A stretch of DNA of 64,000 bases from CAWIVH01 sp963839475 (lineage in GTDB: Bacteria > Acidobacteriota > UBA6911). The number at the start of each line of letters is the position of its first letter. The first letter of the stretch is position 1. The notes beneath the pieces were generated by a model. The model did not search any database. It had not been told where the DNA came from and saw only the letters and a program-made list of their open reading frames with translations. Of this stretch, positions 1-10,234 are shown in pieces. Both the position numbers and the translations under genes were made by a program. The stretch is taken from NCBI GenBank assembly GCA_963839475.1, contig CAWIVH010000012.1:186001-250000 (forward strand), written 5' to 3'.

Positions 1-2
1 TT

Positions 3-3000
3 ACGTTTTATGCCGCCATCGTGATCGCGCTAGCGCCTTCCCTGGTCAAAGCTCAGTGCTTCCAGTTCACGCAACCCGTCGTGCCCTTCTCCCAAATCTA
101 TTACACTACCGCGTCGATTTCCTCCGGCGACCGCTTGATCGTCGGGAAAATGAACTATAGCAATATTAGTCTTTTTCCCTTGCCGAACCAGCCCGGCCAT
201 CAGAAATTCTGCGGAAAGATGGAGCTCGCGCCTGGTTTATTTGTTGAAGCTTATGTGCCGACGGCAGCTGAGCGTGCTGGGGATTTTTCAGAATTTTCGG
301 GACTGTTAATCGACCCGCTGGTAAATCTGCCATTTCCGGGCGGAAGGATCCCGGTCAGCCGGTTGGGCGATCCTATGGCGTGGCGTATTCCCCTATCAGC
401 TCCTGCCATTTCCGGTCTGACTCCGGCCAGTGTAACCGCAGGAAGTGCGGGATTCACCCTGACCGTTAATGGTGCGAGCTTTGATCGGGGGAATCCACAG
501 GTCCTCTGGAACAATTTCCCGCTCACCACTACCTTCGTCAGTTCCACCCAGCTCACCGCTGCCGTCAGCCCTGTCACGATCGGAGTCCCCGGGAATGCCT
601 CCATCCAGGTTCGAAGCGGAACCTTCACCTCAGACATCATCAGCTTCCCCGTCCGGCGCGCCGCAGTCGCCGCTCAAATTACCAGGATTTCTCCAACCTC
701 CGTCGGAATCGGGAGTGCTGATTTCGACCTCTACCTGTACGGCAGCAACTTCAATGCGGATTCCATCGTCCAGTATAATGGCTCCCCCCGCCAGACCACG
801 TTCCTAACCAGCGAGCAGCTCCGGGCCAGGATCCCGGCGTCCGACCTGATATCTCCCAGCAACGCAAACATCACTGTGCTCAATCCCGGGCCTGCTCTGT
901 CCAACTCGTTATCGTTTACCGTCGCCCGCGAAAGACCCATCCTGACCGCGCTGAATCCTCCGGCTGTCGTTGCCGGCGACCCCGGTTTCACGCTTACCGT
1001 TTATGGCCTCAGCTTCGCCCCCGGTGCCGTTGTCGAATGGAATGGCGCCGCCCGCAGCACCACTTTTGTCAGCAACTCGATCCTGACCGCCTCCATTCCC
1101 GCGTCGGATATTGCATCGGGTGTGCCCGTTGATGTTACAGTCCTCAATCCCGGCAGCCTTCGTTCGAATGCGAGACCGGTGGCAATCTTTGTTTTATTGA
1201 CCGGGGGGCCCCGGATTTCATCCATCAGCCCCAGCGATATTGCGGCCGGCGGGCCGTCTTTCACCCTGACCGTCACCGGAACCGGCTTCGTGGCGGCTTC
1301 GATTGTCCAGTGGAATGGATCCAATCGCCCGACAACCTTTGTCTCCGCCACCCAGCTCCGCGCCGAGATCCCGGACACCGACATTGCCGATGGCGGAGTC
1401 TTTTATGTCAACGTCTCCAATCCGGTGGCAGGGAATATTTCTGCCCGTCTGGAAGACGCATCCACCGGAGGAAACCCCAGCAATCCCGCCATTGGCACAA
1501 CAACTTCACCCGTTCCTATTATCAGAACCTTTAATCCCTCGTACACCACCGCCGGAAGCAGCGCATTCACCCTGGTGGTCGACGGCCTCGGCTTTGTAAA
1601 AAGCACGTATGTCACCTGGAACTTTTCGCAGCGGCAGCCGACCTATGAAAGCAAGACCCGGCTCTCGACCGAGGTTGCTGCCACCGATATTGCCGTCGAA
1701 AACATGGTGAACATCACGGCCGCAACTCCGCCGCCGGGTGGCGGCACATCCTCCCATACTTTCGCGGTTCTCCCCAAAACCGCCTTATTGACCGAGCTCT
1801 ATTATCCGAGGCTGGAAAGCTCCATCGGCGACGCTTCGTCAGGCTCGGAAGCCACCGGCATCGCTCTCGTCAACCTGGGCAGCGGCGATGCTCAGCTCAA
1901 ACTCTGGGCCCTCAATCCCGACGGCTCTCTCATCGGCGGCGAAGGGATCACCAACCCCGTTTCCTTCTCCATCAAGCAGGCCGAACAACGGGCCATCCTC
2001 GATTCCCAGCTCTTTGGCGACAAGCTCCCCCAACTCAAGGCCTCAGGGTGGCTGCGCCTCGAATCGCCGCAGGATAAACTCGCAGGCTTCTTCCTCACTT
2101 TTGACTACGACCTCAACGTGCTCGACGGCGCCGATGTTTCTTCCGATACCGGCACCGTCATGATCTTCCCGGAGATTGAGAGCGAAGGCGATACGCAGCT
2201 TAGGATTTCCAACCCGGGCACGGCTCCAGCGTCGGTCAGTCTTGAATTGAGAAAAAACGACGGAACGCTGCGAACCACCACAGTGGCGCAGAGAACCCTG
2301 AGCGGCAGGGGCTCTTTGTCGGAAGACATCAAAAAGCTCTTCCCCACTGCGACGCCGGCGGCATCCGATTACGTAAAGGTAAGCAGCGACAAGCCAATAT
2401 CCGGCCTGGAATACCTGGGCAAGAAAGGAAAATACGCCGAAACCCTGAACGCCCAGGACACGGCCGGAGGGAGTGTTTCTCTTTATTGTCCCCAGTATGT
2501 CATCGGAGGAGCCGATTTCCGTTCCACCATAAGTCTGGTCAACCTCGATTCCTCGGCCGGCACGGTGTCACTGCGCTTCATCAGCAATGAAGGCTCCGTC
2601 CAGGGAGATGTCAGAACCGAACCTATTGCGGGTTACGGCAAGCTCTTCATCAACAATCAGAAATACTTCCTCGACCCCGGCTCTAGTGCCGTCCAGGGTT
2701 ATGTTGAAATCTCGAGTTCCGGCCCGAGAATTACCGGCAGCGTCATTTTCGGCGATCCCGCTTCCAGCCGCTATGCCGCAGCCCTGCCGCTGGTATCGTC
2801 ACTCAAGAAGTCTTTTGTTTTCTCCCAAATGGCCAGCGGCGGCAACTTCTACACCGGCATCGCCATGGTCAATCCCAGCACCCTCGACGCGACCGCCAAG
2901 GTTGAACTCTATGCCGACGACGGCAGGATCATCGCCGCCAAAGACGTGCCTATTCCCGCGAAACGCAGGAGCATCAACCTCCTTACGGGTTATTTTCCCG

Positions 3001-3131
3001 AGCTCTCTCCCGTGGTTGTGAACTCCGGATATATTCGGGTCACCTCGGATCGTGCCTTGGCCGCCTTCGCCCTCTTCGGAACCTCCAGCGGAACCGCCCT
3101 CTCCGCTATTCCAGCCCAGACGGCGCCCTAA
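3..3131 (+). CDS. Secreted IPT/TIG-repeat surface protein, 5' end outside the window
   Basis: The frame is already open at the left edge. The first in-window start (GTG at 21) lies inside what reads as the hydrophobic core of a signal peptide ending near VKA-QC, so the true start is upstream. Numbering from base 21, about 130 N-terminal residues are followed by five IPT/TIG immunoglobulin-like repeats of about 85 residues (roughly 130-560), each with a 'F.LTV.G..F' strand and a 'V.WN....TTFVS' strand. The C-terminal 440 residues hold at least three further units marked by 'IALVN'-type and 'GY(I/V)..SS' segments. TIG repeats are common in secreted adhesive or polymer-binding proteins; a cell-surface role is inferred. 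No enzymatic motif is visible. It is followed by a 320-base gap and looks monocistronic at its 3' end. Confidence 0.75.
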   Translation, partial: TFYAAIVIALAPSLVKAQCFQFTQPVVPFSQIYYTTASISSGDRLIVGKMNYSNISLFPLPNQPGHQKFCGKMELAPGLFVEAYVPTAAERAGDFSEFSGLLIDPLVNLPFPGGRIPVSRLGDPMAWRIPLSAPAISGLTPASVTAGSAGFTLTVNGASFDRGNPQVLWNNFPLTTTFVSSTQLTAAVSPVTIGVPGNASIQVRSGTFTSDIISFPVRRAAVAAQITRISPTSVGIGSADFDLYLYGSNFNADSIVQYNGSPRQTTFLTSEQLRARIPASDLISPSNANITVLNPGPALSNSLSFTVARERPILTALNPPAVVAGDPGFTLTVYGLSFAPGAVVEWNGAARSTTFVSNSILTASIPASDIASGVPVDVTVLNPGSLRSNARPVAIFVLLTGGPRISSISPSDIAAGGPSFTLTVTGTGFVAASIVQWNGSNRPTTFVSATQLRAEIPDTDIADGGVFYVNVSNPVAGNISARLEDASTGGNPSNPAIGTTTSPVPIIRTFNPSYTTAGSSAFTLVVDGLGFVKSTYVTWNFSQRQPTYESKTRLSTEVAATDIAVENMVNITAATPPPGGGTSSHTFAVLPKTALLTELYYPRLESSIGDASSGSEATGIALVNLGSGDAQLKLWALNPDGSLIGGEGITNPVSFSIKQAEQRAILDSQLFGDKLPQLKASGWLRLESPQDKLAGFFLTFDYDLNVLDGADVSSDTGTVMIFPEIESEGDTQLRISNPGTAPASVSLELRKNDGTLRTTTVAQRTLSGRGSLSEDIKKLFPTATPAASDYVKVSSDKPISGLEYLGKKGKYAETLNAQDTAGGSVSLYCPQYVIGGADFRSTISLVNLDSSAGTVSLRFISNEGSVQGDVRTEPIAGYGKLFINNQKYFLDPGSSAVQGYVEISSSGPRITGSVIFGDPASSRYAAALPLVSSLKKSFVFSQMASGGNFYTGIAMVNPSTLDATAKVELYADDGRIIAAKDVPIPAKRRSINLLTGYFPELSPVVVNSGYIRVTSDRALAAFALFGTSSGTALSAIPAQTAP

Positions 3132-3453
3132 GAGCGGAGTGGAGTGTGGATGCAGGGCGCGCGACCGAAAGACGGACCGACTTTAATGGACAGCATATCG
3201 AGGCGCCCGATCAGGCGCAAGAAAGTGGATATGCCCCGTGATCAGGATCATCGGAATTGCAGGGTGAAACCTCTTTTTCACCGCAAAGACCGCCAAGACA
3301 TCGAAGCCTGCGAAAAAAATCATTAGAATCTGTTTTTTAAAATGCAAAAATGATTCCGCCAGGAGCTTCATGCACGCGGCAATCGCCCGACGGGATAGAT
3401 ATCGATAACCCGAGTTCGGGGAATCTCGTTCCTGTTGCAGCCGATAGACCGAA
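3132..3453. other. Intergenic region between the TIG protein and the kinase gene
   Basis: No convincing gene: the only ORF (60 codons from 3144) has no ribosome-binding site and a composition unlike its neighbours. The region carries one copy of a dispersed 'CGCAAAGACCGCCAAG'-type repeat (listed separately at 3274-3320). The promoter of the kinase gene must lie in the A+T-richer part after about 3310, but I cannot fix its boxes. Confidence 0.6.
3274..3320. repeat. Dispersed 'CGCAAAGACC' intergenic repeat, copy A
   Basis: Sequence around ACCGCAAAGACCGCCAAGA followed by a TCGAAG motif. Related stretches occur at 45387-45453, 48789-48834 and 58240-58302, all between genes. Copies at 45.4 and 58.2 kb are in inverted-repeat form, this one is a single arm. 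Confidence 0.5.
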
Positions 3454-5940
3454 ATGGCGAATGATCCGGAAATCATAGGCAAATACAGGGTCCTGGGAAG
3501 GATCGGCGCAGGCGCCATGGGAATCGTGTACCGCGCCTACCATCCTTTTCTGAAGCGCGTCGTTGCCATCAAGACCATGGCGGAATCGCTCAGTTCCGAC
3601 CCCTTGCTGCGCTCCCGTTTTGAGCACGAAGCGGAAGCCGTAGCAAAACTCGAGCACGACAACATCATCGCAGTTCATGACATGGGTGAGGAATCAGGCC
3701 TCCTCTATCTCGTGATGGAGTACCTCGACGGCCAGGACCTTCGATCTACGATTTCCCTCGGCAGAACCTTCCCGATCGAAAGCAAGCTGCAGATCATGAT
3801 TCAGGTCTGTTCGGGGCTTGCTCACGCACACAGCAAGGGGGTGATCCACCGGGATATCAAGCCGAGCAACATTTTCCTCAATGGGTCCGGACTCGTCAAA
3901 GTGCTCGACTTTGGCCTGGCCCGGTTGGAAAGCTCAGATTTGACGGGAACCGGGGAAATCCTCGGCACGCCATCGTACATGTCGCCCGAACAACTGCAAA
4001 CCGGCAAAGTAGACTCCCGATCGGATGTATTCTCCACGGGAGTGGTGTTTTACGAACTGCTCTCGGGCAAAAGAGCCTTCGAAGCCGAAAGCATGCGCGC
4101 TGTGCTGCTGCGGATTCTGCAGCACCATCCACCTTCGCTGGAACTGATAGACCCTTCCATACCGGGCGATTTGTCTGACCTGGTGCGCAGAGCCATGATC
4201 AAGGATCGGGACTCGAGGTTGCCGGACATGGCATCGATGCTCGCCGGTTTGACTGAAATCACACAGAACCTGGAACAGAAACGCCCGCACCTGAGGCAAG
4301 AGATCCTTCGTACCTGCTCTCAATTCGATGAACTTGCCGAGAACTATCCCGCGTTACTGGAAGACAGACGTTCTGTATTCGCCAAAATTCGAGAAGTGAT
4401 GCTCAATCAGCCCGCGGATTATCAGCAGCAAGCCGCCGCAGTTCAACCCGCGCCTCCGGCTTCACTTCACTATTACGCGCTGTGGGATTTAAAAGCCCGC
4501 GCGGAAAGGGAATACGAAAAGTCACGGCGCCTGGCGAACAAGGAAGCAGAGACAGCCGACCTCTTCCCGGATTCCGTTCAGCTGGGAGAACAAGGGAAAC
4601 CCGTCGAACCTCCTACGCTGGCAGATACGATCCTGGGCGAAGATTCAGATCTGAGGCCGGCTCATAAAGCCGCCACCACGCTCACCGGCAAAATTGCGAT
4701 TTCAGAACGGGAGGAGGATGCCCGGCAGATAATCTCCACCTGCCTGCAAACCGCCCGGGAATGCCGCGAAAAAGGAGATGTCGCCGGCTGCCAGGAGAGT
4801 CTGTGCACAGTATTGGAACTGGAGCCCGATAACGCTCCGGCGCTGGCTCTGCAAAAGGATATTCAGAAGTCGATTCAAGAGGATGAGAAGCAAAAACGCA
4901 AAGCCGAATTGGCGGAGTCAAAGGCCCGGCAAAAAAGCCAAAAGATCCCGGGCCGCTTGAGTATTGCCATCGATCGGTTCTTCATCCTGCTCCTGGGACG
5001 CCCTCTCCCCACCCGAGTTTTGGCTGGCGGGACCTCGGCAGTAACAGTCGTTGCGGCTCTGCTGATCTACTTTGTCGGAATGGATGGATTCCTTTACATG
5101 AGCGCAGAAGCCAGAAGAGCCCGCAGCTTGGTTTATAGCGGACAATATGATGAGGCTTCCCCGGCGCTGTCCGCGCTGCTGGTTCAGCATGCCGGCAACA
5201 AATCCCTGATACGGCTGCAGGAAATGGCAAATACCGGGTCTGAACAGACGCGCCTTTTCAATTCTGCTCTGGCAGAAGATGACGATAAGAAAGCCGAACA
5301 GGCGCTGGATCGCATCCGGCTGATGAATCCGGCAGATCGGAATCTTGGGGAACTTCAATCGCGATTTCTGCAACGCATTCGAGCCCCGTTCCAGGATGAT
5401 TTTCGCGATCTTAGGGGCTGGCTGGCTCCCTCCACCTGGGAGGTTTTGAACCAGCCCGCCAACAAAATGCTGATCGTCCGAACGGGCATGGGATTCGTCC
5501 GCGGGCGCAGGTACAAGGATTTCAACGCGGATTTCAATCTTACCTTCGGCATGAAAGAATCGGCCTCGTGGATTCTTCGGGCTTCCGACAATCGAAACTA
5601 CTATTTGATCACCCTCAACGGCCCGAAAGCAGATCCGCCCAATTCACTTCAAGCGCTCAGAGTGGTGGACGGCAGCCGCATCAGCATCCAGCCGCCTGCA
5701 ACGGTGGGCAAAGATCTGAGCCTGAAGGATGACCAGCTGACGATTTCAATCCGCGCAACGGGATCGACCATTCGGCACTTCGTTGCCTCGGCGTTGGCGC
5801 CTGAAGCGGATGATCCGAAGGAGCTTATGAGTTTTACGGATGCGATGTTTCAAGAGGGTGGATTCGGCTTTGCGGGTTTTGACGATTCCGATTTTTACAT
5901 CCGCTCGGTGAAGATCTGGTCTGCGGGACCTGCCCAGTGA
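3454..5940 (+). CDS. Transmembrane serine/threonine protein kinase with extracytoplasmic C-terminal domain
   Basis: Eukaryotic-type (Hanks) kinase that transfers phosphate from ATP to Ser/Thr of target proteins. Visible motifs: glycine loop GAGAMG (18-23), ATP-binding Lys40 in VAIK, catalytic HRDIKPSN (132-139, Asp134), DFG (152-154) and GTPSYMSPEQ of the activation segment. The kinase domain spans about 11-270. A charged, helical linker with a TPR-like stretch (about 400-500) leads to one membrane segment near 520-542. Outside lies a second TPR-like segment and a β-rich domain (about 645-828) resembling the DUF1080/concanavalin-like fold, a plausible ligand-sensing part. PASTA repeats are absent. 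The next gene, an Oar-type receptor, starts 73 bases on, so they may be co-transcribed. The start has no strong ribosome-binding site. Targets are unknown. Confidence 0.9.
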   Translation: MANDPEIIGKYRVLGRIGAGAMGIVYRAYHPFLKRVVAIKTMAESLSSDPLLRSRFEHEAEAVAKLEHDNIIAVHDMGEESGLLYLVMEYLDGQDLRSTISLGRTFPIESKLQIMIQVCSGLAHAHSKGVIHRDIKPSNIFLNGSGLVKVLDFGLARLESSDLTGTGEILGTPSYMSPEQLQTGKVDSRSDVFSTGVVFYELLSGKRAFEAESMRAVLLRILQHHPPSLELIDPSIPGDLSDLVRRAMIKDRDSRLPDMASMLAGLTEITQNLEQKRPHLRQEILRTCSQFDELAENYPALLEDRRSVFAKIREVMLNQPADYQQQAAAVQPAPPASLHYYALWDLKARAEREYEKSRRLANKEAETADLFPDSVQLGEQGKPVEPPTLADTILGEDSDLRPAHKAATTLTGKIAISEREEDARQIISTCLQTARECREKGDVAGCQESLCTVLELEPDNAPALALQKDIQKSIQEDEKQKRKAELAESKARQKSQKIPGRLSIAIDRFFILLLGRPLPTRVLAGGTSAVTVVAALLIYFVGMDGFLYMSAEARRARSLVYSGQYDEASPALSALLVQHAGNKSLIRLQEMANTGSEQTRLFNSALAEDDDKKAEQALDRIRLMNPADRNLGELQSRFLQRIRAPFQDDFRDLRGWLAPSTWEVLNQPANKMLIVRTGMGFVRGRRYKDFNADFNLTFGMKESASWILRASDNRNYYLITLNGPKADPPNSLQALRVVDGSRISIQPPATVGKDLSLKDDQLTISIRATGSTIRHFVASALAPEADDPKELMSFTDAMFQEGGFGFAGFDDSDFYIRSVKIWSAGPAQ

Positions 5941-6013
5941 GAATGCGCTTGTTTACCCGCACGCTTCTGCTTCAGCTCCGTGATCGATACGCTGTGGGTG
6001 AAAGGGGAGGCCG

Positions 6014-9000
6014 ATGAGACGGTTGGCTTGCAGACTGGCAGCGGTTCTATTCAGTCTGGCCCTGCTCACCTCCGGCCACGCTCAGAACACCATCAGCGGA
6101 GCCGTTCATGGTTTTGTTTTTGATTCGATTAACAGGGCAGCACTAGCCGGCGTACGCATTATTGCCAGGCACGATCCGACTGGAACCATGCGTTCCACCC
6201 TGACCGCAGTGGACGGGAGCTACAGGCTCTATCATCTCGGGCCGGGCCCCTATACCATCGAGTGCTCGCAATCCGGTTATCAGACGGATGCATTCGGCGG
6301 AGTCTTCATTTCGCTGAACTACGACCGCGCGATTGCGATTCCACCTTTCCTGCTCAAGCGGCTGGGCACGGCCCCTTCATTGAAGGGCGCCGGGATGGAA
6401 GAGCAAGGGATAGATCTCGTCAGCGGCCACGCCGGGCCCGGCCTCCCCTTCACGGTGGAGGAATATCAAGCCTACTGGCTGGAGCTGGCTCGCGGGCCGT
6501 TCGCCGGGATGAGTGCCGTCTGGACGCAGCCACCTTCCGGGGAGCGTGAACAGGATTCTGCTCAAAGTCAGGGAAGTTCTCCGACACAGGCGCCGGCCTC
6601 GACTCAGGCACCCGCTTCGAGGGCGGCATCGGGCCAGCCGAGTCCGGGATTGAAGCAGGAAGCCGCTGCTGTTCGAATGCTGAATCTCGTGAATGGAATG
6701 CGGAGCAGCAACTTCACGGAATTCCAGCTGACGGCCTTGCCGCTTCCAGGAATCAGGACCTTTGATTCGCTGGCCCTCCTGGCTCCGGGTGTATCCGAGC
6801 CTCCCCTGACCATCGGTGAAATCGCAGGGCCGGGGATAGGAGCGGGAGTGGGCACATCCGGCCAGTTTTCAGTCAACGGGATGCGCGGACGCTCTAATAA
6901 TTTCCTGTTGGACGGTTCCGACAATAACGACCAGGATGTCGCCGTGCGCAGGCAGGGATATCTCGCGCTGCTGCCTCAATCCGTCGAATCGGTCGAGGAA
7001 TTCCAGATCGCGACCCTACTGTGGGACAGTGAAATGGGCCGAAGCCTGGGATCCCAGGTGAATGCCGTATCCAGGGGCGGCAACAACAGGATTCATGGAC
7101 AGGCCTACGGGTTTCTAACGGACTCCCGGCTCAACGCCCGCAATTTCTTTGAACTGCCGGCTACCGCAGGGCTCACAAAACAGCCTTTCACACGCCTGCA
7201 GAGCGGCGTAAGCATCGCCGCTCCCATCAGGCGCAATCGCACCCATATCTTCGGAAGCTATGAAAATCAGATCATCAACGCCAATCAGACGCAGCATTTT
7301 TCCACTCCTGCCGCCTCCGAAAGGGAATACTTCGGCACCAACCCCCTTCGGATCGTCACGAACAGCCAGTACGGGCCCAACAATGCTATCGACTATGAGA
7401 CTGCCGCCGGTCTGACGCCGCTTGGACAGAACTTCCTTGCACCTGAGAAGGCAGGATCAGGTCACAATCTTTTTTACCCTCTGCCCAATAACCCGGGCGG
7501 ACCCTTCGGGGGCAATACGCTGACCCAAAACCTGCCATCAAGCGGAAGAGGAAATGTGCTTGCGCTGCGCGGCACCCATCAGATCGCGGAAGGCCACCTC
7601 CTGTCAGCGCGATATAACCTGACACGCGATTGGCGGATGATCCCAAGTGTCGGGCGCGCCATAGCATCGTCCTTGCGTTCCGAGAGCCAAAGCCAGAATC
7701 TTTCCATCAGCAGCAGCGACTCGCTGGGCCCGAATCTCTCGAACCAGGTGCGACTGTCTTTCGGAAGAACCCGGCTCGGCTTTTCCGATGCCTCGGGCAG
7801 CCCCTTCTCTTTGAAATCGGACCTGGAAACCGAGATCCATGCGTTTTTCAAAGACCATTCCTTCGACACGACCACCGATGCCAATTCTTCCACTTACGCC
7901 CTGGGCGAACTTCTGGTCCGTCCTTTCAGCCCCGTAGGGGTCGACGCAACGATCTTTCCCCAGAGAAGAGTCAACAACACCCTGCAGATGGCGGATTCCC
8001 TCGCAAAAAACGCGAAGAAACATAACCTCAAATTCGGGGCCGATATCCGGTATGTACAGTTCAACAGCCTCCAGGACCGGCTTTACCGGCCCAGAATCGA
8101 AGTCAACAACGGGATGCTCCAGCAGGACGGCGGGCTTTTCTTTATGCCCGGCCTGAGCTTTGCCGGCATCGGCCAGGTTTCTTCGATATTGCAAACAATC
8201 ACGCGTTACACTCCCGATTCGAGTCTGGGACTGCGGCACTTCGAGGTGGGATTTTTCATCAATGATAATTTCCAGGTTGGTCCCCGGCTGACCATCGATC
8301 TGGGGCTCCGCTACGAGCTGAACACGGTTCCCAGCGACCAGAACAATAAAATCGAAAACGCGCTGTCGCTTGCCGACCTGCCGGTCGCGCAGCCCATTCC
8401 GTTGTGCGGTAATAATTGCCCGATCTATTTCAACGCCTACAACAGTGCCATCGCTGCCTACAAAAGCATTCTGGACGGCCGCACCAAAATGTATGAACCG
8501 GACCGGAACAATTTTGGCCCCCACCTGGGCTTCGCGCTCGGGCTGGACCAGGCAAAGAACACGGTGCTCCGGGGAGGCTATGGAATCTATTACGATGCCA
8601 TCCTGGGAGCGGTTGTCAGCCAATCGAGAAATGTTTTCCCGAACGAAATCCCCTTCCTTTCCGATGCCGCTTTTTTCGGGATCGACGGCATCAACGTCAA
8701 TAGTCCCGAAGCCTTCGGATTGGGAGAACCGGACAATCTCTATCCATTCCTCCGTGCAGGCTCGAACCAGTTGAACGGCGGCTCCGAGGAGTTTCCAGCC
8801 CTGGTTGGGGCGCTGTTTTATTACAGCCGGGCAGCCGGAGGGTTGACGTTCACCCTCCCGGAAAAAAAGCTGAGCACCCCCTACGTTCAGCAATGGCATC
8901 TGACGTTTGAAAGGGAAATCGGAAATTTCGTTTTGTCGGCTTCCTATGTGGGGACCAAAGGGACCCATCTCATGCGGCTGAATACCCCCAATGGCGGGCC

Positions 9001-9865
9001 AAGCATCACTCCGAGCCAGACGGTGCTGTTTCAAACCAATGGCCGAAGGGTTGTGAGTTTCGATGCCGGAGGGGCGTCGCTTCAGCGCCCGATACAACGG
9101 TCCAATCCGAATCTCGGGGCTTACCAGGTGTTCGAGAGTTCAGGGAGCTCGAGCTATCACGCACTGCAGGTGGAGGGGCGAAAGCGCTTCTCCGGTGGAC
9201 TGACATTTACGGCAAGCTACACCTGGTCCCACTCCATCGACCATGCTTCGGATGTCATGGATTCCGCGGGTTCGTCCGCCCTCCCCCAGGATGGGGGCAA
9301 TCCTGGAGCCGAGCGTGCCAACTCGGCCTTTGATGTGAGACATAGGCTGGCGTCGTCGTTGATCGCAGAACTGCCCATTTTCCGAAACTTGAACGGCAAG
9401 GCGGGCGCCATTTTGAAGGGATGGAGAGTCGCTTCCACTTTTATAGTCCGATCAGGACAGCCCTACACCATCCAGGTGCCCTTCGATGCGAACCAGGATG
9501 GAAACCTCAATGATCGCCCGAAATCGAGCAACGGCCTGATACTTCTGACGGGCCATGGTCAGAGGAAGGTCATCCAGACCGCTGCTACTTCGTCCTTTTT
9601 TGACCTGGCCACCCCTGGAAACGGCCAGGTTGGGAGGAACGCATTTCGTGCCGATGGCCTGCTGGATCTGGATATCGCATTGAGCAAGCTCATACCCTTG
9701 CCCAGGGCTGCTCAGCTGGAAATTCGCGCCGAAGCCTTTAACCTTACCAACCGGTCGAATTTTGCGATCCCGGTGAGAACGATCGGGGACCCGGGCTTCG
9801 GTCTGGCCATCAATTCTTCCGTTCCCGCCCGTCTTATCCAGGCCGGCTTGAAGTTGTCGTTCTAA
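6014..9865 (+). CDS. Oar-like TonB-dependent outer-membrane receptor
   Basis: 1283 residues, preceded by a good ribosome-binding site (GGGGAGG). A signal peptide (about 1-23, ending GHAQ) is followed by a carboxypeptidase-regulatory-like domain (about 28-115), a Ser/Pro/Ala/Gln-rich linker (about 175-212), a TonB plug domain with 'QFSVNGMRGRSNNF' and 'LLDGSDNND' (near 283-305), and a long β-barrel ending in an aromatic (LKLSF), as outer-membrane barrels do. The family imports large or scarce substrates or, like Oar of Myxococcus, is linked to adhesion and protein uptake; the substrate cannot be read from the sequence. No TonB/ExbBD genes are nearby. It lies 73 bases after the membrane kinase gene. 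Confidence 0.9.
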   Translation: MRRLACRLAAVLFSLALLTSGHAQNTISGAVHGFVFDSINRAALAGVRIIARHDPTGTMRSTLTAVDGSYRLYHLGPGPYTIECSQSGYQTDAFGGVFISLNYDRAIAIPPFLLKRLGTAPSLKGAGMEEQGIDLVSGHAGPGLPFTVEEYQAYWLELARGPFAGMSAVWTQPPSGEREQDSAQSQGSSPTQAPASTQAPASRAASGQPSPGLKQEAAAVRMLNLVNGMRSSNFTEFQLTALPLPGIRTFDSLALLAPGVSEPPLTIGEIAGPGIGAGVGTSGQFSVNGMRGRSNNFLLDGSDNNDQDVAVRRQGYLALLPQSVESVEEFQIATLLWDSEMGRSLGSQVNAVSRGGNNRIHGQAYGFLTDSRLNARNFFELPATAGLTKQPFTRLQSGVSIAAPIRRNRTHIFGSYENQIINANQTQHFSTPAASEREYFGTNPLRIVTNSQYGPNNAIDYETAAGLTPLGQNFLAPEKAGSGHNLFYPLPNNPGGPFGGNTLTQNLPSSGRGNVLALRGTHQIAEGHLLSARYNLTRDWRMIPSVGRAIASSLRSESQSQNLSISSSDSLGPNLSNQVRLSFGRTRLGFSDASGSPFSLKSDLETEIHAFFKDHSFDTTTDANSSTYALGELLVRPFSPVGVDATIFPQRRVNNTLQMADSLAKNAKKHNLKFGADIRYVQFNSLQDRLYRPRIEVNNGMLQQDGGLFFMPGLSFAGIGQVSSILQTITRYTPDSSLGLRHFEVGFFINDNFQVGPRLTIDLGLRYELNTVPSDQNNKIENALSLADLPVAQPIPLCGNNCPIYFNAYNSAIAAYKSILDGRTKMYEPDRNNFGPHLGFALGLDQAKNTVLRGGYGIYYDAILGAVVSQSRNVFPNEIPFLSDAAFFGIDGINVNSPEAFGLGEPDNLYPFLRAGSNQLNGGSEEFPALVGALFYYSRAAGGLTFTLPEKKLSTPYVQQWHLTFEREIGNFVLSASYVGTKGTHLMRLNTPNGGPSITPSQTVLFQTNGRRVVSFDAGGASLQRPIQRSNPNLGAYQVFESSGSSSYHALQVEGRKRFSGGLTFTASYTWSHSIDHASDVMDSAGSSALPQDGGNPGAERANSAFDVRHRLASSLIAELPIFRNLNGKAGAILKGWRVASTFIVRSGQPYTIQVPFDANQDGNLNDRPKSSNGLILLTGHGQRKVIQTAATSSFFDLATPGNGQVGRNAFRADGLLDLDIALSKLIPLPRAAQLEIRAEAFNLTNRSNFAIPVRTIGDPGFGLAINSSVPARLIQAGLKLSF

Positions 9866-9940
9866 TCCGAATGGGCTTGGATGGTTTATGCCGGAATTCC
9901 GTTGCAGGTTTCCCAGCAGCATTTTGCATAATGTTCACAT

Positions 9941-10234
9941 ATGAAAAATGTACAGATAACCATTGGCGAAGATCTGCTGCAGGCGGTCGACAGGGCAGGG
10001 AAACCTCTGGGGTTGAAGCGCTCCCAAATCGTGCGTGAGGCTTTGCGGGCATGGCTGCAAAAGCAGGCGGTGGATCAGCTCGAACGGGAGTGGATAACGG
10101 CTCTTCAGTCCTCGCCCGATGACTCGGAGCGCGCCGAAAGGTGGGCAGCTATCCAAACTTGGAGCAGCAAACGAATCGCGGAGACATCTGGCAAATCGAC
10201 CTTGGGGGTCATGCCGGATAGCGGCCGGCCTTAA
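9941..10234 (+). CDS. Ribbon-helix-helix (CopG-type) antitoxin-like protein
   Basis: The N-terminus (KNVQITIGEDLLQAVDRAGK) followed by 'LKRSQIVREALRAWLQ' is a typical ribbon-helix-helix DNA-binding fold, which dimerises and binds operators through the β-strand. The remainder (about 50-80) with 'DDSERAERWAAIQTW' resembles the toxin-neutralising tail of MazE-like antitoxins. From 10159 the DNA also encodes, in another frame, the start of a MazF-like toxin that is broken. The last ~20 residues of this ORF overlap that frame, so the original antitoxin may have ended earlier. There is no Shine-Dalgarno; a TTGCAG...CATAAT pair (9902-9932) just upstream could give an almost leaderless transcript. 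Confidence 0.75.
   Translation: MKNVQITIGEDLLQAVDRAGKPLGLKRSQIVREALRAWLQKQAVDQLEREWITALQSSPDDSERAERWAAIQTWSSKRIAETSGKSTLGVMPDSGRP

Noticed and set aside
3144..3326. 60-codon ORF after the TIG protein
   Set aside because: No ribosome-binding site, low-quality composition, overlaps the dispersed repeat.
7604..9097. 497-codon open frame opposite the first Oar-like gene
   Set aside because: Antisense shadow of a clear gene; the translation has no recognisable fold.
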